A stretch of 64,000 nucleotides of DNA from Silanimonas sp. (GCF_027530345.1 NZ_JAPZQK010000008.1:1-64000), one strand, 5' to 3'. Positions 7,892 through 17,441 are shown, numbered from the stretch's first letter. The notes: generated by a model not told the origin, from the letters alone. A program made the numbers and translations.

Positions 7892-8473
7892 ATGTTGCTG
7901 ATGATCGACAACTACGACAGCTTCACCTTCAACCTCGTGCAGTACCTGCAGGAGCTCGGTGAGGACGTCCGCGTCGTCCGCAACGACGAGCTCACCGTGG
8001 CACAGATCGACGCGCTCAAGCCCGACCGCATTGTCATCTCGCCAGGCCCCTGTACGCCGAACGAGGCGGGCGTGTCCGTCGAGGTGATGAAGACGCTGGG
8101 CCCGCGCATCCCGGTGTTCGGCGTCTGCCTCGGCCACCAATCGCTGGGGCAGGCCTTCGGCGGCGACGTCGTGCGCGCCAAGGTCATCATGCATGGCAAG
8201 ACTTCGCCGATCCGCCACGCCGGCTTGGGCGTGTTCGCCGGTATTCCCGACCCGTTCGAGGCCACGCGCTACCACTCGCTGGTGGTGAAGCAGGAGACCC
8301 TGCCCGCCGCGCTCGAAGTCACCGCATGGACGGAAGGCGAAGACGGCGGCATCGACGAGATCATGGGCTTGCGCCATCGCGAGTTCCCGGTCGAAGGCGT
8401 GCAGTTCCACCCCGAGTCCATCCTCACGCAGCACGGCCACGCGCTGCTGAAGAACTTCATCGAGCGTCGCTGA
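7892..8473 (+). CDS. trpG: Anthranilate synthase glutamine amidotransferase subunit
   Basis: A 193-residue class I glutamine amidotransferase that supplies ammonia to TrpE for making anthranilate, the first committed step of tryptophan synthesis; the same protein often serves p-aminobenzoate synthase. Visible are the N-terminal [14 protein letters not shown], the nucleophile elbow GVCLGHQ with Cys79, and H173-P-E175-S, completing the Cys-His-Glu triad. Length is typical. An aagga site lies 12 bases before the ATG. The gene is followed with a one-base stop/start overlap by a small exported protein and then trpD and trpC. No trpE lies in the window; the accessory region sits where it is often found in relatives. 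Confidence 0.96.
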   Translation: MLLMIDNYDSFTFNLVQYLQELGEDVRVVRNDELTVAQIDALKPDRIVISPGPCTPNEAGVSVEVMKTLGPRIPVFGVCLGHQSLGQAFGGDVVRAKVIMHGKTSPIRHAGLGVFAGIPDPFEATRYHSLVVKQETLPAALEVTAWTEGEDGGIDEIMGLRHREFPVEGVQFHPESILTQHGHALLKNFIERR

Positions 8474-8853
8474 TGCGTGCGGTTCTTCTCGCCTCCGCAT
8501 TCGCCGCGCTGTGCCTCGGGGCACTTCCGGTCCTCGCGGTCCCATCGACGGATGCCGAACCTGCGCCTTCGGCCCGCACCGCGGGCGCCGAGCGCCTCGA
8601 CGGCGCCAGTGCCGAAGCGTTTGCCGACAGCCTTGCCGCGCTCGAGGCGGACATGGGGGATGCCGCGAAGCTGGCCCTGCACATGAAGCTCGCGCAGGTG
8701 CGGGCCAAGTTGGCCGAGCAGCGCGGCCGCCCGCTCACCGACGCGGAGTTCGCCACGGCGCTGGACGGCAAGACGCTGGCCGAGCTCGACACCCTCGCCG
8801 ACGCCGCGCCGACGCACATCACCATCGATATCGAAACCAGCGACGACACCTGA
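8473..8853 (+). CDS. Small exported protein between trpG and trpD
   Basis: A 126-residue protein starting [22 protein letters not shown], a clear signal peptide with a probable cleavage after the second Ala-rich stretch near residue 22. The mature part is acidic and helical (for example [20 protein letters not shown]). No enzyme motif is seen and no Cys follows the signal, so a periplasmic soluble protein is likely. Its ATG overlaps the trpG stop (TGATG) and its stop lies two bases before trpD, so it is translated as part of the tryptophan operon. Function is unknown. Confidence 0.75.
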   Translation: MRAVLLASAFAALCLGALPVLAVPSTDAEPAPSARTAGAERLDGASAEAFADSLAALEADMGDAAKLALHMKLAQVRAKLAEQRGRPLTDAEFATALDGKTLAELDTLADAAPTHITIDIETSDDT

Positions 8854-8855
8854 CC

Positions 8856-9896
8856 ATGCCTTTGTCCCCCCAGCAGGCGCTCCAGCGCATCATCGAGCAC
8901 CGCGAGATCTTCCACGACGAGATGATCGACCTGATGCGCCAGGTCATGCGCGGCGATGTCTCGCCGGTGATGACCGCGGCCATCTTCATCGCGCTGCGCG
9001 TACGCAAGGAAACGGTGGGCGAGATCGCTGGTGCCGCGGAAGTGATGCGCGAGTTCTCCGCGAAGGTGGAGGTCGCCGACCCGGCGCACTTCGTCGACAT
9101 CGTCGGCACCGGTGGCGACGGCGCGCACACCTTCAACATCTCGACCGCCAGCATGTTCGTGGCGGCGGCGGCCGGCGCCACCGTGGCAAAGCACGGCAAT
9201 CGCAGCGTCAGCTCGAAGTCGGGCAGCGCCGACGTGCTCGAAGCGCTTGGCTGCGCCATCGAGTTGCAGCCGGCGCAAGTGGCGGCCTGCCTCGCCGAGA
9301 GCGGCATGGGCTTCATGTTCGCGCCCATCCACCATCCGGCGATGAAGAACGTCGCGCCCGTGCGCCGCGAAATGGCCGTCCGCACGCTGTTCAACATCCT
9401 CGGCCCGCTGACCAATCCGGCGGGTGCGCCGAACATCCTGATGGGCGTCTTCCATCCCGACCTCGTCGGCATCCAGGCCCGCGTGCTGAAGAAGCTCGGC
9501 AGCAAGCGCGCCCTGGTGGTCTGGGGCCGCGACGGCGTCGACGAGATCTCGCTCGGCGAGCGCACCTTGGTCGGTGAACTGCGCAACGGCGAGATCAGCG
9601 AGTACGAGATCGCCCCGGAGGATTTCGGTCTGGCCCGCGCGCCGCTGTCGGCGCTCCGCGTCGACGACCCGCAAGCCTCGAAGGCGATGCTGCTCGAGGC
9701 CATCGAAGGTCGGGGCGGCCCCGCTGCCGACGTCGTCGCACTGAACGCCGGCGCCGCGCTCTATGCCGCCGGCATTGCCGTGAGCATCCAGGACGGCCTC
9801 GCCCGTGCTCGCGCCGAAATGGCGAAGGGCACGCCGCGCGCGAAGCTCGACCAGTTCGTCGCCCTGACGAACGCCAAGGCCGGAGCCGGCGCATGA
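8856..9896 (+). CDS. trpD: Anthranilate phosphoribosyltransferase
   Basis: A 346-residue cytoplasmic enzyme joining anthranilate to phosphoribosyl pyrophosphate. The helical N-terminal domain (about 1-70) is followed by the PRPP-binding glycine motif [17 protein letters not shown] (about 79-95), [21 protein letters not shown] (about 108-128) and the [15 protein letters not shown] segment; all are family hallmarks. The start at 8856 gives the usual family length and follows the previous stop by two bases. The stop overlaps trpC by four bases (ATGA). Confidence 0.97.
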   Translation: MPLSPQQALQRIIEHREIFHDEMIDLMRQVMRGDVSPVMTAAIFIALRVRKETVGEIAGAAEVMREFSAKVEVADPAHFVDIVGTGGDGAHTFNISTASMFVAAAAGATVAKHGNRSVSSKSGSADVLEALGCAIELQPAQVAACLAESGMGFMFAPIHHPAMKNVAPVRREMAVRTLFNILGPLTNPAGAPNILMGVFHPDLVGIQARVLKKLGSKRALVVWGRDGVDEISLGERTLVGELRNGEISEYEIAPEDFGLARAPLSALRVDDPQASKAMLLEAIEGRGGPAADVVALNAGAALYAAGIAVSIQDGLARARAEMAKGTPRAKLDQFVALTNAKAGAGA

Positions 9897-10681
9897 GCGA
9901 CATCCTGCAGAAGATCCTCGCCCGCAAGGCCGAGGAAGTCGCCGCCCGTCGAGCCCAGGCCCCGCTGGCCGAGGTGGCCGCCCGTGCCCGCGATGCGTCG
10001 CCGGTCCGCGGCTTCGCCGCTGCGCTCGAAGCGAAGATCGCCGCCGGCCACGCCGCGGTGATCGCCGAGGTGAAGAAGGCGAGCCCGTCGAAGGGCGTGC
10101 TGCGCGCCGACTTCCGTCCCGCAGACATCGCCGCCAGCTACGAACGCGGCGGCGCGGCCTGCCTCTCGGTGCTGACCGACGTGGACTTCTTCCAGGGCCA
10201 CGACGACTACCTCGTGCAGGCCCGTTCGGCCTGCGCGCTGCCGGTGCTGCGGAAGGACTTCACCGTCGACGAGTACCAGATCCACGAAGCCCGCGCGCTC
10301 GGCGCCGATGCGGTGCTGCTGATCGTCGCGGCGCTCGACGATGCGCAGCTTGCCGGCCTCAGCAATTTGGCGATGGGCTTGGGCTTGGACGTGCTGGTCG
10401 AAGTGCACGACGCCGACGAGCTCGAGCGTGCGCTGCAGACGGCTTCGCCGCTGATCGGCATCAACAACCGCAACCTGCGCACCTTCGACGTCTCGCTCGA
10501 TGCCACGCTTGGCATGAAAGCCTCGGTGCCGGCGGACCGTCGCCTCGTCACCGAGAGCGGCATCCTTGCCCGCACGGACGTGGAAACGATGCGCACTGCC
10601 GGCGTGCATGCCTTCCTCGTCGGCGAAGCCTTCATGCGCGCCGAGGAGCCCGGCGAGGCCCTGCGCGCGCTGTTCGACTGA
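9893..10681 (+). CDS. trpC: Indole-3-glycerol phosphate synthase
   Basis: A 262-residue TIM-barrel enzyme closing the indole ring of tryptophan. Visible motifs are [10 protein letters not shown] (about 60-69), the catalytic-lysine strand [24 protein letters not shown] and [10 protein letters not shown]; together these are diagnostic. It is a stand-alone TrpC, not fused to TrpF as in enterics. It is translationally coupled to trpD through a four-base overlap and ends the operon before a convergent gene. Confidence 0.97.
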   Translation: MSDILQKILARKAEEVAARRAQAPLAEVAARARDASPVRGFAAALEAKIAAGHAAVIAEVKKASPSKGVLRADFRPADIAASYERGGAACLSVLTDVDFFQGHDDYLVQARSACALPVLRKDFTVDEYQIHEARALGADAVLLIVAALDDAQLAGLSNLAMGLGLDVLVEVHDADELERALQTASPLIGINNRNLRTFDVSLDATLGMKASVPADRRLVTESGILARTDVETMRTAGVHAFLVGEAFMRAEEPGEALRALFD

Positions 10682-10688
10682 GTGCGAT

Positions 10689-10709
10689 GCGGCGCCATGA
10701 GGGCGCCGC
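10689..10709. terminator. Hairpin between convergent trpC and clp
   Basis: Arms gcggcgcc (10689-10696) and ggcgccgc (10702-10709) pair around a five-base loop. A second small hairpin, cccgc-ttca-gcggg, follows at the clp 3' end. There is no U tract, so termination may need Rho, but the position between two convergent stops supports a terminator role. Confidence 0.5.
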
Positions 10710-10720
10710 CGGGTCCCGCT

Positions 10721-11422
10721 TCAGCGGGTGCCGTACACCACGATGGTCTTGCCGCGGGCGTGCAGCAGGCCCTGCTCCTGCAGCTGCTTGAGGACGCGGC
10801 CGGCCATTTCGCGCGAGCAGCCGACGATCCGCGCCAGCTCCTGGCGCGACACGCGGATCTGCGTGCCCTGCGGGTGGCTCATCGCGTCGGGTTCCTGGCA
10901 GAGATCGTGCAGGGCGCGGATGATACGGCTGCCGACATCGAGGAAGGCGAGGCGGCTGGCCTTGCGGCTGGTTTCGAGCAGGCGCTTGGAGAGCTGGGCG
11001 CCGATGACGTAGAGCAGCTTGGGCGCGTCGGCCGAGAGCGGGCCGGTGAGCAGCTGGTGCAAGCGCTCGTAGCTGATCTCGGCCAGTTCGACCGGCGACC
11101 GGGTGCGCAGCGTCACCACGCGCTTGTCGGCTTTCACGAAGAGGCCCATCTCGCCAACGAAGTCGCCGGGGTTGGCGTAGCTCAACACCAGTTCGCGGTC
11201 CTCGGATTCCTCGCTGATCACGCTGACCGAGCCGGAGACCACGTAGTACAGCGTCGTGGCCGCATCGCCCGGGCGGAACACGTCGGTGCGGTTCGGGTAC
11301 TTGCGTCGATGGCACTGGTCGAGGAAGCGCGCCAGCGTGGCTTTGTCGAGGTCCAGTGGCGAACTGGCCACCTGCGAGCGGACCGTCGGGGTCAGCAGGG
11401 TGGCGGAGGCGGTCTGGATCAT
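10721..11422 (-). CDS. clp: Clp, CRP-family global transcription regulator
   Basis: A 233-residue CRP/FNR-family protein: cyclic nucleotide-binding beta roll (about 30-135, with FRPGDAATTLYYVVSGSVSV and GDFVGEMGLF), dimer helix, and C-terminal winged helix with VSRQELARIVGCSREMAGRVL (about 190-210). It closely follows the pattern of Clp of Xanthomonas, a regulator of extracellular enzymes, exopolysaccharide and virulence whose DNA binding is inhibited by cyclic di-GMP. The type II secretion genes and a GGDEF-EAL gene in this window are plausible members of the same circuit, but no binding sites were established. Start ATG at 11422 has aaggga upstream. It is divergent from speD. Confidence 0.93.
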   Translation of the reverse strand: MIQTASATLLTPTVRSQVASSPLDLDKATLARFLDQCHRRKYPNRTDVFRPGDAATTLYYVVSGSVSVISEESEDRELVLSYANPGDFVGEMGLFVKADKRVVTLRTRSPVELAEISYERLHQLLTGPLSADAPKLLYVIGAQLSKRLLETSRKASRLAFLDVGSRIIRALHDLCQEPDAMSHPQGTQIRVSRQELARIVGCSREMAGRVLKQLQEQGLLHARGKTIVVYGTR

Positions 11423-11577
11423 GGGGTGTCCCTTCGAAGCGTTTCCTTAGCTTATGGCCCCCGGGACTGTGGATTCAATCGCATTTTCGCCCCGCTGACC
11501 CGAAAGGGTGGCCCCCGGGGGCGCGTTGCCCGATAATCCCGGCCCCTTAGCGCCACCCCTCCTCAAGGACCCCCGCC
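11423..11577. promoter_or_regulatory. Divergent clp/speD promoter region
   Basis: The 155 bases between the two starts must hold both promoters. For clp, a minus-strand ttgaat (11473-11478) and taagct (11449-11454) stand 18 bases apart. For speD, gataat at 11532-11537 is a -10 candidate without a clear -35. Both assignments are by eye and weak. Confidence 0.35.
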
Positions 11578-12402
11578 GTGGTCAAGCCGCTGCCGCGTCT
11601 CCGCCTGCAAGGTTTCAACAACCTGACCAAGGCGCTGAGCTTCAACATCTACGACGTCTGCTACGCGGTCACCGAGGAGCAGCGCCAGCGCTACATCGAG
11701 TACATCGACGAGGCGTACAACGCCGAGCGCCTGACCCAGATCCTGACCGACGTGGCCGAGATCATCGGCGCGAACATCCTCAACGTGGCCCGCCAGGACT
11801 ACGACCCGCAGGGCGCCTCGGTGACGATTCTCATCTCCGAGGAGCCGGTCATCGACAAGAAGGCGGCCGGCAAGGAGATCATCGCCGACGCCGTCGTCGA
11901 GCACGACGAGGCCCCGGAAGCCTCGGTGGTCGCGCACCTCGACAAGTCGCACATCACGGTGCACACCTATCCGGAAACGCACCCGCACAACGGCATCGCG
12001 ACCTTCCGCGCCGACATCGACGTGGCGACCTGCGGCGTCATCTCGCCGCTGAAGGCCCTGAACTACCTGATCGAGAGCTTCGAGTCCGACATCGTGATCA
12101 TGGACTACCGCGTCCGTGGCTTCACCCGCGACGTGAAGGGCACGAAGCACTACATCGACCACCGCATCAACTCGATCCAGGACTTCCTCGCGAAGCCCAT
12201 CAAGTCGAAGTACGAGATGATCGACGTGAACGTCTACCAGGAGAACATCTTCCACACGAAGATGCACCTGAAGGAGTTCGACCTCGACACCTACCTGTTC
12301 GAGGAAAAGGCCAAGAACCTCAGCTTCAAGGACCGCATGCGCATCGAGGCGCAGCTGAAGCGCGAGATCGAAGAGCTGTTCCACGGCCGCAACCTGACCT
12401 GA
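11578..12402 (+). CDS. speD: S-adenosylmethionine decarboxylase proenzyme
   Basis: A 274-residue proenzyme that cleaves itself at a serine to create a pyruvoyl group, then decarboxylates SAM to give the aminopropyl donor for spermidine. The cleavage context [12 protein letters not shown] is intact, with Ser124; this is the enterobacterial-type (longer) family. [20 protein letters not shown] and [10 protein letters not shown] are further family blocks. The start is GTG at 11578 with aagga 10 bases upstream. Compared with relatives as remembered, about ten extra residues (around [11 protein letters not shown]) precede the cleavage site. speE is not adjacent; an SMR exporter gene follows after 7 bases. 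Confidence 0.95.
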   Translation: MVKPLPRLRLQGFNNLTKALSFNIYDVCYAVTEEQRQRYIEYIDEAYNAERLTQILTDVAEIIGANILNVARQDYDPQGASVTILISEEPVIDKKAAGKEIIADAVVEHDEAPEASVVAHLDKSHITVHTYPETHPHNGIATFRADIDVATCGVISPLKALNYLIESFESDIVIMDYRVRGFTRDVKGTKHYIDHRINSIQDFLAKPIKSKYEMIDVNVYQENIFHTKMHLKEFDLDTYLFEEKAKNLSFKDRMRIEAQLKREIEELFHGRNLT

Positions 12403-12409
12403 CCCGCGC

Positions 12410-12733
12410 ATGGGCGCCGCCTGGCTCTGGTTGCTGGCGGCCGGCCTGTTCGAGATCGTCTGGGCGGTCGGCCTGAAGTACAGCGAGGGCTTCAGCCGCC
12501 TCGGACCGAGCGCCATCACCGTCGCCGCCATGGGCGCCAGTTTCTGGTGCCTCGCCCGCGCCCTGCGCGAGATCCCGCTCGGGACCGGTTACGCGGTGTG
12601 GGTGGGCATCGGCGCGGTCGGCACCGCCATCGCCGGTGTGCTGCTGTTCTCCGAGCCGGCCACGTGGCCGCGCGCGTTCTGCGTCGGCCTGATCCTCGCC
12701 GGCATCATCGGCCTGAAGCTCACCTCGGCCTAG
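12410..12733 (+). CDS. sugE: SMR-family exporter, SugE/Gdx type (guanidinium)
   Basis: A 107-residue inner-membrane protein with four transmembrane helices. The first helix has the essential membrane Glu in [13 protein letters not shown] (Glu near residue 15), and the [11 protein letters not shown] signature separates SugE/Gdx from EmrE. The Gdx subtype exports guanidinium in exchange for protons; the older name SugE refers to quaternary ammonium resistance. It is seven bases downstream of speD on the same strand and lacks room for its own promoter or a guanidine riboswitch, so it is probably expressed with speD. Its stop region overlaps the end of convergent coq7 by four bases. Confidence 0.88.
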   Translation: MGAAWLWLLAAGLFEIVWAVGLKYSEGFSRLGPSAITVAAMGASFWCLARALREIPLGTGYAVWVGIGAVGTAIAGVLLFSEPATWPRAFCVGLILAGIIGLKLTSA

Positions 12734-13383
12734 AGCCGGTAGGCGGTCGCCTTCATCAGCTTCGAAACGGCCGCCATCGCCTGCGGGATGGGCGTCGGCA
12801 GCGTGCGTGCGCCGGCTTCGAGCGCGTGGTCGGCATGCCGCGCTTCGTCGGCCTTCATCACCTCCAGCACCGCGCGCGAGCGGGCATCACCCTCGGGCAG
12901 CGTCTCGAGGTGTTCAGCCAGATGCGCCTCGACCTGGCGTTCGGTTTCGACCACGAATCCGAGGTTCCAGCCGTCGCCACGCAGGCCCGCGGCCACGCCG
13001 ATGGCGTAGCTGCCGGCGTACCAGAGCGGATTCAGCAGGCTGGGGCGGCTGTGGAGTTCGTCGAGGCGGTCGGCGCACCAGGCGAGGTGGTCGGTCTCCT
13101 CCTGCGCGGCCTCGCGCAGCTGGGCGCGCACCGCCGGGTCACGCGCCACTGCGGCCTGCCCCGAATACAGCGCCTGCGCGCAGACCTCGCCCGTGTGGTT
13201 GATGCGCATCAGCCCGGCCGCATGGCGGCGGGCGGCCTCGTCGAGTTCCGCCTCCGCGTGGGCTGTGCCAGGGTTGACGCGCTGCGCCTCGGGCCGTGCG
13301 AACACCGTGTTCAGGGCGCCCTGGAGCTCGCCGAGCCAGTGGTCGAGCGGACGGTTGTCGCGGATGAGCGTGGGGAGGGGCAC
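12730..13383 (-). CDS. coq7: Coq7-type 2-polyprenyl-3-methyl-6-methoxy-1,4-benzoquinol hydroxylase
   Basis: A 217-residue di-iron enzyme performing a late hydroxylation of ubiquinone synthesis at the inner membrane. The ligand motifs are all present: [11 protein letters not shown] (first Glu), EETDHLAW (Glu-x-x-His), ETERQVEAH, and DEARHAD (Glu-x-x-His). The GTG at 13383 was preferred over a longer upstream reading because it gives the family's usual length and the extra 37 residues are low-complexity and would cover the promoter region shared with rplM; its ribosome site is weak. The gene is convergent with sugE and divergent from rplM. Confidence 0.92.
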   Translation of the reverse strand: MPLPTLIRDNRPLDHWLGELQGALNTVFARPEAQRVNPGTAHAEAELDEAARRHAAGLMRINHTGEVCAQALYSGQAAVARDPAVRAQLREAAQEETDHLAWCADRLDELHSRPSLLNPLWYAGSYAIGVAAGLRGDGWNLGFVVETERQVEAHLAEHLETLPEGDARSRAVLEVMKADEARHADHALEAGARTLPTPIPQAMAAVSKLMKATAYRL

Positions 13384-13505
13384 GGTGCTCTGGAGTGGTG
13401 GGCGGCGATGCCGTATGCTCGCCCACCCTCGCGCCGTCGCGCCAGCCACGCCTTGTGAACTCCGGTTCCGGGCGGGAACCTGAACGCCGGACACGCCCCT
13501 GCCCC

Positions 13506-13534
13506 TTGCAAAGGGTCGGGCGGCCAGCTATCCT
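13506..13534 (+). promoter_or_regulatory. Sigma-70 promoter for rplM-rpsI
   Basis: A -35 box ttgcaa (13506-13511) and a -10 box tatcct (13529-13534) are separated by exactly 17 bases, 41 bases before the rplM ATG. The spacing and position make this the best promoter seen in the window. The 5' leader is about 35 bases. Confidence 0.7.
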
Positions 13535-13574
13535 TTTTCGTCTACCCTTTCACTATTCGCTTTCTGGAGCTGTC

Positions 13575-14009
13575 ATGAAGAGCATGACCGTCAGCGCCAA
13601 GGCCGAGACCGTCCAGCGCGACTGGTTCGTCGTCGATGCGGCCGGCAAGACCTTGGGCCGCCTGTGCTCGGAACTGGCGTTCCGTTTGCGCGGCAAGCAC
13701 AAGCCGACCTGGAGCCCGCACGTCGACACCGGTGACTACTTCGTGGTCATCAACGCCGACAAGATCGCGGTCACCGGCAACAAGCTGAAGGACAAGATGT
13801 ACTACCGGTTCACCGGTTACATCGGCAACCTGAAGTCCGAGTCCCTCGGGCAGGCCCTCGACCGTCACGCCGAGCGCGTGATCGAGATCGGCGTCAAGGG
13901 CATGCTGCCGAAGACCCCGCTGGGCCGCGCGATGTTCCGCAAGCTCAAGGTCTACACCGGCGCCGAGCACCCGCACACCGCCCAGCAGCCGAAGCCGCTG
14001 GACCTGTAA
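13575..14009 (+). CDS. rplM: 50S ribosomal protein L13
   Basis: A 144-residue ribosomal protein, an early assembly protein of the large subunit. Recognised by [19 protein letters not shown], the [20 protein letters not shown] segment and the [19 protein letters not shown] block near the C-terminus. Ribosome site ggagc lies 5-9 bases before the ATG. It forms the conserved two-gene operon with rpsI, 12 bases downstream. Confidence 0.98.
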   Translation: MKSMTVSAKAETVQRDWFVVDAAGKTLGRLCSELAFRLRGKHKPTWSPHVDTGDYFVVINADKIAVTGNKLKDKMYYRFTGYIGNLKSESLGQALDRHAERVIEIGVKGMLPKTPLGRAMFRKLKVYTGAEHPHTAQQPKPLDL

Positions 14010-14021
14010 AAGAGACCGCAC

Positions 14022-14414
14022 ATGGCACTCCAGCAGAATTACGGCACCGGCCGCCGCAAGTCCTCGACCGCCCGCGTGTTCCTGCGCAAGGGCACGGGCA
14101 ACATCACCGTCAACGGTCGTCCGCTTGACGAGTTCTTCGGCCGCGAGACCTCGCGCATGATCGTGCGCCAGCCGCTCGAGCTGACGAAGACCACCGAGCA
14201 GTTCGACATCCTCGTGACGGTCGAAGGCGGCGGCACCACCGGTCAGGCCGGTGCGATCCGCCTCGGCGTCTCGCGCGCCCTGGTCGAGTACAACGATCAG
14301 CTGAAGCCGGAACTGCGCAAGGCCGGTTACATGACCCGCGACGCCCGCGAAGTCGAGCGTAAGAAGGTCGGCCTCCACAAGGCTCGCCGCGCCACGCAGT
14401 TCTCGAAGCGCTAA
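14022..14414 (+). CDS. rpsI: 30S ribosomal protein S9
   Basis: A 130-residue small-subunit protein whose C-terminal tail reaches the P-site tRNA. Recognised by [15 protein letters not shown] at the start, [19 protein letters not shown] in the middle and the basic tail ending RRATQFSKR; the terminal KR is the tRNA-contacting end. Co-transcribed with rplM. No terminator is seen before the tRNA gene 47 bases downstream, so read-through into it is possible. Confidence 0.98.
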   Translation: MALQQNYGTGRRKSSTARVFLRKGTGNITVNGRPLDEFFGRETSRMIVRQPLELTKTTEQFDILVTVEGGGTTGQAGAIRLGVSRALVEYNDQLKPELRKAGYMTRDAREVERKKVGLHKARRATQFSKR

Positions 14415-14461
14415 GCTTCGGCCCGGCGCCGGCTCTGCTGGCGCTGGTGCTCTGGATCTAC

Positions 14462-14536
14462 AGCCCGTTAGCCAAGCGGTAAGGCACCTGACTCTGACTC
14501 AGGCATTCGGTGGTTCGAATCCATCACGGGCTGCCA
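14462..14536 (+). tRNA. tRNA-Gln, anticodon CUG
   Basis: A 75-base tRNA including encoded CCA. Acceptor arms agcccgt (14462-14468) and acgggct (14526-14532) pair perfectly. The anticodon stem cctga/tcagg encloses the loop ctctgac, giving anticodon CUG (reads CAG). The T loop is ttcgaat within ggtggttcgaatccatc. The D arm gccaagcggtaaggc matches other glutamine tRNAs. Confidence 0.96.
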
Positions 14537-14550
14537 CTCCGGCAGCAACC

Positions 14551-14570
14551 AACGGCCCTTCGGGGCCGTT
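14551..14570 (+). terminator. Terminator after tRNA-Gln
   Basis: Arms aacggccc (14551-14558) and gggccgtt (14563-14570) pair around a stable ttcg tetraloop, followed by a T-rich tgtcgttt. It lies 14 bases after the tRNA 3' end. Confidence 0.75.
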
Positions 14571-14625
14571 TGTCGTTTCAGGGGCCGGTGGCGCATCCTG
14601 AGGGCCTCCCCCAAGGACGCCCACC

Positions 14626-15705
14626 ATGACCGTTGCCAGCCAGGAGCTCGCCCCGCTCTTCCCCCTCGGCGGCCTGCGCCCCGAGACGCGGCAGTACCTC
14701 GCGCGCGAGGCGCTGGAACACACCGTGGGTCGCGGCGAGCTGGTGTTCCAGGCCGGCGACATCGACGACGACACCGTCTACGTGATCCGCGGCGACGTGC
14801 GCTGCGATTATCCGGACGGGCGCCGCACGCTGCACCAAGCCGACTCGCCGGTGCACGGCCGCTACCCGTTGAACGACGCGGCACCTCGGCGTTTCCGGGC
14901 CACGGTCGAAAGCCGCGATGCCCGCCTGCTGCGCCTGAACCGCCGGCAGGTCGAGAAGCTGATCGCCTGGGACCAGATCAGCCGCCAGCCCAGCTTCCGA
15001 TTCTTCGATGAACGTGCGAACGGCAACGACTGGGCCTACCGGCTGCTGCAGGCGCCGGCGTTCAGCCGCTTGCCGACCGGCAACCTTGAGAAGCTGTTCC
15101 AGGCCTTCGTCGAGCAGCCTGTCGCGCCGGGCGAAGTGGTGGTCAGCGAAGGGGACGTGCCCGGCGACTTCTACGTGATCCGCGAGGGCACGGCCTCGGT
15201 GACCAAGACGCTGGACGGTGCACCGAAGGTGGTTGCGTACCTGGCGGAGGGCGATGCTTTCGGCGAAGACGGCCTGCTCTCGAACCAGCCGCGCAACGCA
15301 ACGGTGCGGATGCTGCAGGGCGGCCGCCTGCTCCGGCTGTCGCGCGCGGACTTCGATTCGGTGCTGAAGCCGCCCGTCATCAAGTGGCTGCTGCCTGCCG
15401 AAGCGGCGAAGCGGGCGCAGGAGGGCGCGATCGTGCTCGACGTGCGCCTGCCGGAGGAGGTCGCCCAACGCTCGATCACCGGCGCGCTGAATGTCCCGTT
15501 GGCCCGGCTGCGAGAGGATGCGCCGGGCCGCCTGCCACCCGGGCGTCCGGTCATCGTGTACTGCAACACCGGCGAACGCTCGGCCGCGGCCGCCTTCGTG
15601 CTCTCGCGCCTCGAGTACAACGTGAGCGCGATCCACGGCGGGCTGGCGGCGATGCTGCGCCTGCAGGCGCAGCAACAGGCCATGGCCGAAGCCGCGAAGG
15701 GCTGA
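14626..15705 (+). CDS. Two cyclic-nucleotide-binding-like domains fused to a rhodanese domain
   Basis: A 359-residue cytoplasmic protein. A first, divergent CNB-like beta roll covers about 10-110 (GELVFQAGDIDDDTVYVIRG). A second, more typical one covers about 145-250, with GEVVVSEGDVPGDFYVIREG and EGDAFGEDGLLSNQPRNATV. A rhodanese domain follows (about 262-345) with the active-site loop VIVYCNTGERS, Cys313. No DNA-binding domain is present, so this is not a CRP-type regulator. The combination suggests a sulfur- or redox-linked sensor that binds a nucleotide; ligand and substrate are unknown. Its stop lies three bases from the convergent rpiA stop. Domain assignment is by motif; role is inferred. 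Confidence 0.8.
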   Translation: MTVASQELAPLFPLGGLRPETRQYLAREALEHTVGRGELVFQAGDIDDDTVYVIRGDVRCDYPDGRRTLHQADSPVHGRYPLNDAAPRRFRATVESRDARLLRLNRRQVEKLIAWDQISRQPSFRFFDERANGNDWAYRLLQAPAFSRLPTGNLEKLFQAFVEQPVAPGEVVVSEGDVPGDFYVIREGTASVTKTLDGAPKVVAYLAEGDAFGEDGLLSNQPRNATVRMLQGGRLLRLSRADFDSVLKPPVIKWLLPAEAAKRAQEGAIVLDVRLPEEVAQRSITGALNVPLARLREDAPGRLPPGRPVIVYCNTGERSAAAAFVLSRLEYNVSAIHGGLAAMLRLQAQQQAMAEAAKG

Positions 15706-15708
15706 GGC

Positions 15709-16358
15709 TCAGCGGTTCTTGCGGACGTTGCCGGCGCTGATCACCACGTCGGCGGCGCGGCGCGCGAACAGCCCGCAGGTGACCACGCCCGGGATCTGGT
15801 TCAGCTCGCGCTCGAGCGTGAGGGGATCGACGATGTGCAGGTTGTGCACGTCGAGGATCCAGTTGCCGTTGTCCGTGGTGACGCCTTCGCGCCACACCGG
15901 CTGGCCGCCCATCGCGACGATCTTGCGGCCCACGAGCGAGCGCGCCATCGGGATCACCTCGACCGGCAGCGGGAAGCGACCGAGCACGTCGACTTCCTTG
16001 GCGGCATCGATGATGCAGACGAACTTCGCCGAGGCCTCGGCGATGATCTTCTCGCGCGTCAGCGCGGCCCCGCCGCCCTTGATCAGACGATTGAAGGGGT
16101 CGCACTCGTCGGCGCCGTCGACGTAGAGCGAGAGCGGGCCGGCGGCGTTCAAGTCCATGACGGGGATGCCCAGCGACTTCAGCTGGGCGGTGCTCTGCTC
16201 GGAGCTGGAGACGGCGGCCTCGATGCGATCCTTCATGCCGCCGAGGCCATCGATGAAGTGCTTCACCGTCGACCCGGTGCCGACGCCGATGATCATGCCG
16301 TCCTCGACGTACTCGAGGGCCTTGAGCGCGGAGGCGCGTTTCTGTTCGTCGGCGGTGC

Positions 16359-16362
<4 letters not shown>
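15709..16362 (-). CDS. rpiA: Ribose-5-phosphate isomerase A
   Basis: A 217-residue enzyme interconverting ribose 5-phosphate and ribulose 5-phosphate in the pentose phosphate pathway. Motifs [13 protein letters not shown] (about 26-38), DGADECDP with catalytic Asp, and [13 protein letters not shown] are diagnostic. The length is close to the usual 219. Its ATG overlaps the stop of the EVE-domain gene by four bases, so it is translated behind it. Confidence 0.96.
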
Positions 16363-16841
<479 letters not shown>

Positions 16842-16842
16842 G

Positions 16843-17436
16843 TCAGCGGTCGAAGCGGTGGAAGGCGGAGGGCGTGACGACGGCATCGAGCGGGACATCC
16901 CAGTCGGCGGCCTCGAGCGCGTCGACCTGCTGGCAGTCGTAGGCGATGCCGATCAGTCGCGGGACGAGCGTGCGGTCGGGCGAGGGCGCGTGATCGCGCT
17001 CCGTGCGCCGGAACGCGAAGCTGCGGTCGTACCAGCCGCCGCCCTGGCCGAGGCGATCGCCCTTCGCGTCGAACGCGAGCAGGGGGACCAGCACGACGGC
17101 GAGCTCGTCGGCGGCGCGAAGCGGGCCGGCGGCGGGCTCGGGGATGCCATGGCGGTTGGGTTCCAGCGCCTGGCCGGCCGACCACTCGCGGAAGCGCAGG
17201 CGGCCGTCCTCGTGCAGCACGGGCAGGCACCATCGCAGCGTTGCGGGCAGGTTGGCCTGAACCGCGTGCAGCGGAAGTTCGCCGCCGACGGCCCAGTAGC
17301 CGGCAATGCGGCCTTCGAAGGCGGCGAGTTCGGGCAACAGGTGCGAAGCGACGGCCGCCGCCGCGTCGAGCCGGTCGCGGACGGGCAGCGCACGGCGGCG
17401 CTCGCGCATCGAGGCTCGAAGCTCGCTGGGGTTCAA
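16843..17436 (-). CDS. fau: 5-formyltetrahydrofolate cyclo-ligase
   Basis: A 197-residue folate enzyme converting 5-formyl-THF to methenyl-THF with ATP. Recognised by RERRRALPVRDRL near the start, LVPLLAFDAKGDRLGQGGGWYDRSF (read in two parts: LVPLLAFD and RLGQGGGWYDR), and the terminal DVPLDAVVTP. It lies directly behind 6S RNA, the arrangement known as ssrS-fau (ygfA) in many gammaproteobacteria. The start is uncertain: TTG at 17436 has a good ggagg site eight bases upstream, while the ATG at 17409 has none; I chose TTG. Expression probably comes by read-through of the 6S promoter. Confidence 0.9.
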   Translation of the reverse strand: MNPSELRASMRERRRALPVRDRLDAAAAVASHLLPELAAFEGRIAGYWAVGGELPLHAVQANLPATLRWCLPVLHEDGRLRFREWSAGQALEPNRHGIPEPAAGPLRAADELAVVLVPLLAFDAKGDRLGQGGGWYDRSFAFRRTERDHAPSPDRTLVPRLIGIAYDCQQVDALEAADWDVPLDAVVTPSAFHRFDR

Positions 17437-17441
17437 GAAGA

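Noticed and set aside
12403-12409. Guanidine riboswitch before sugE
   Set aside because: Only seven bases separate speD and sugE; there is no room.
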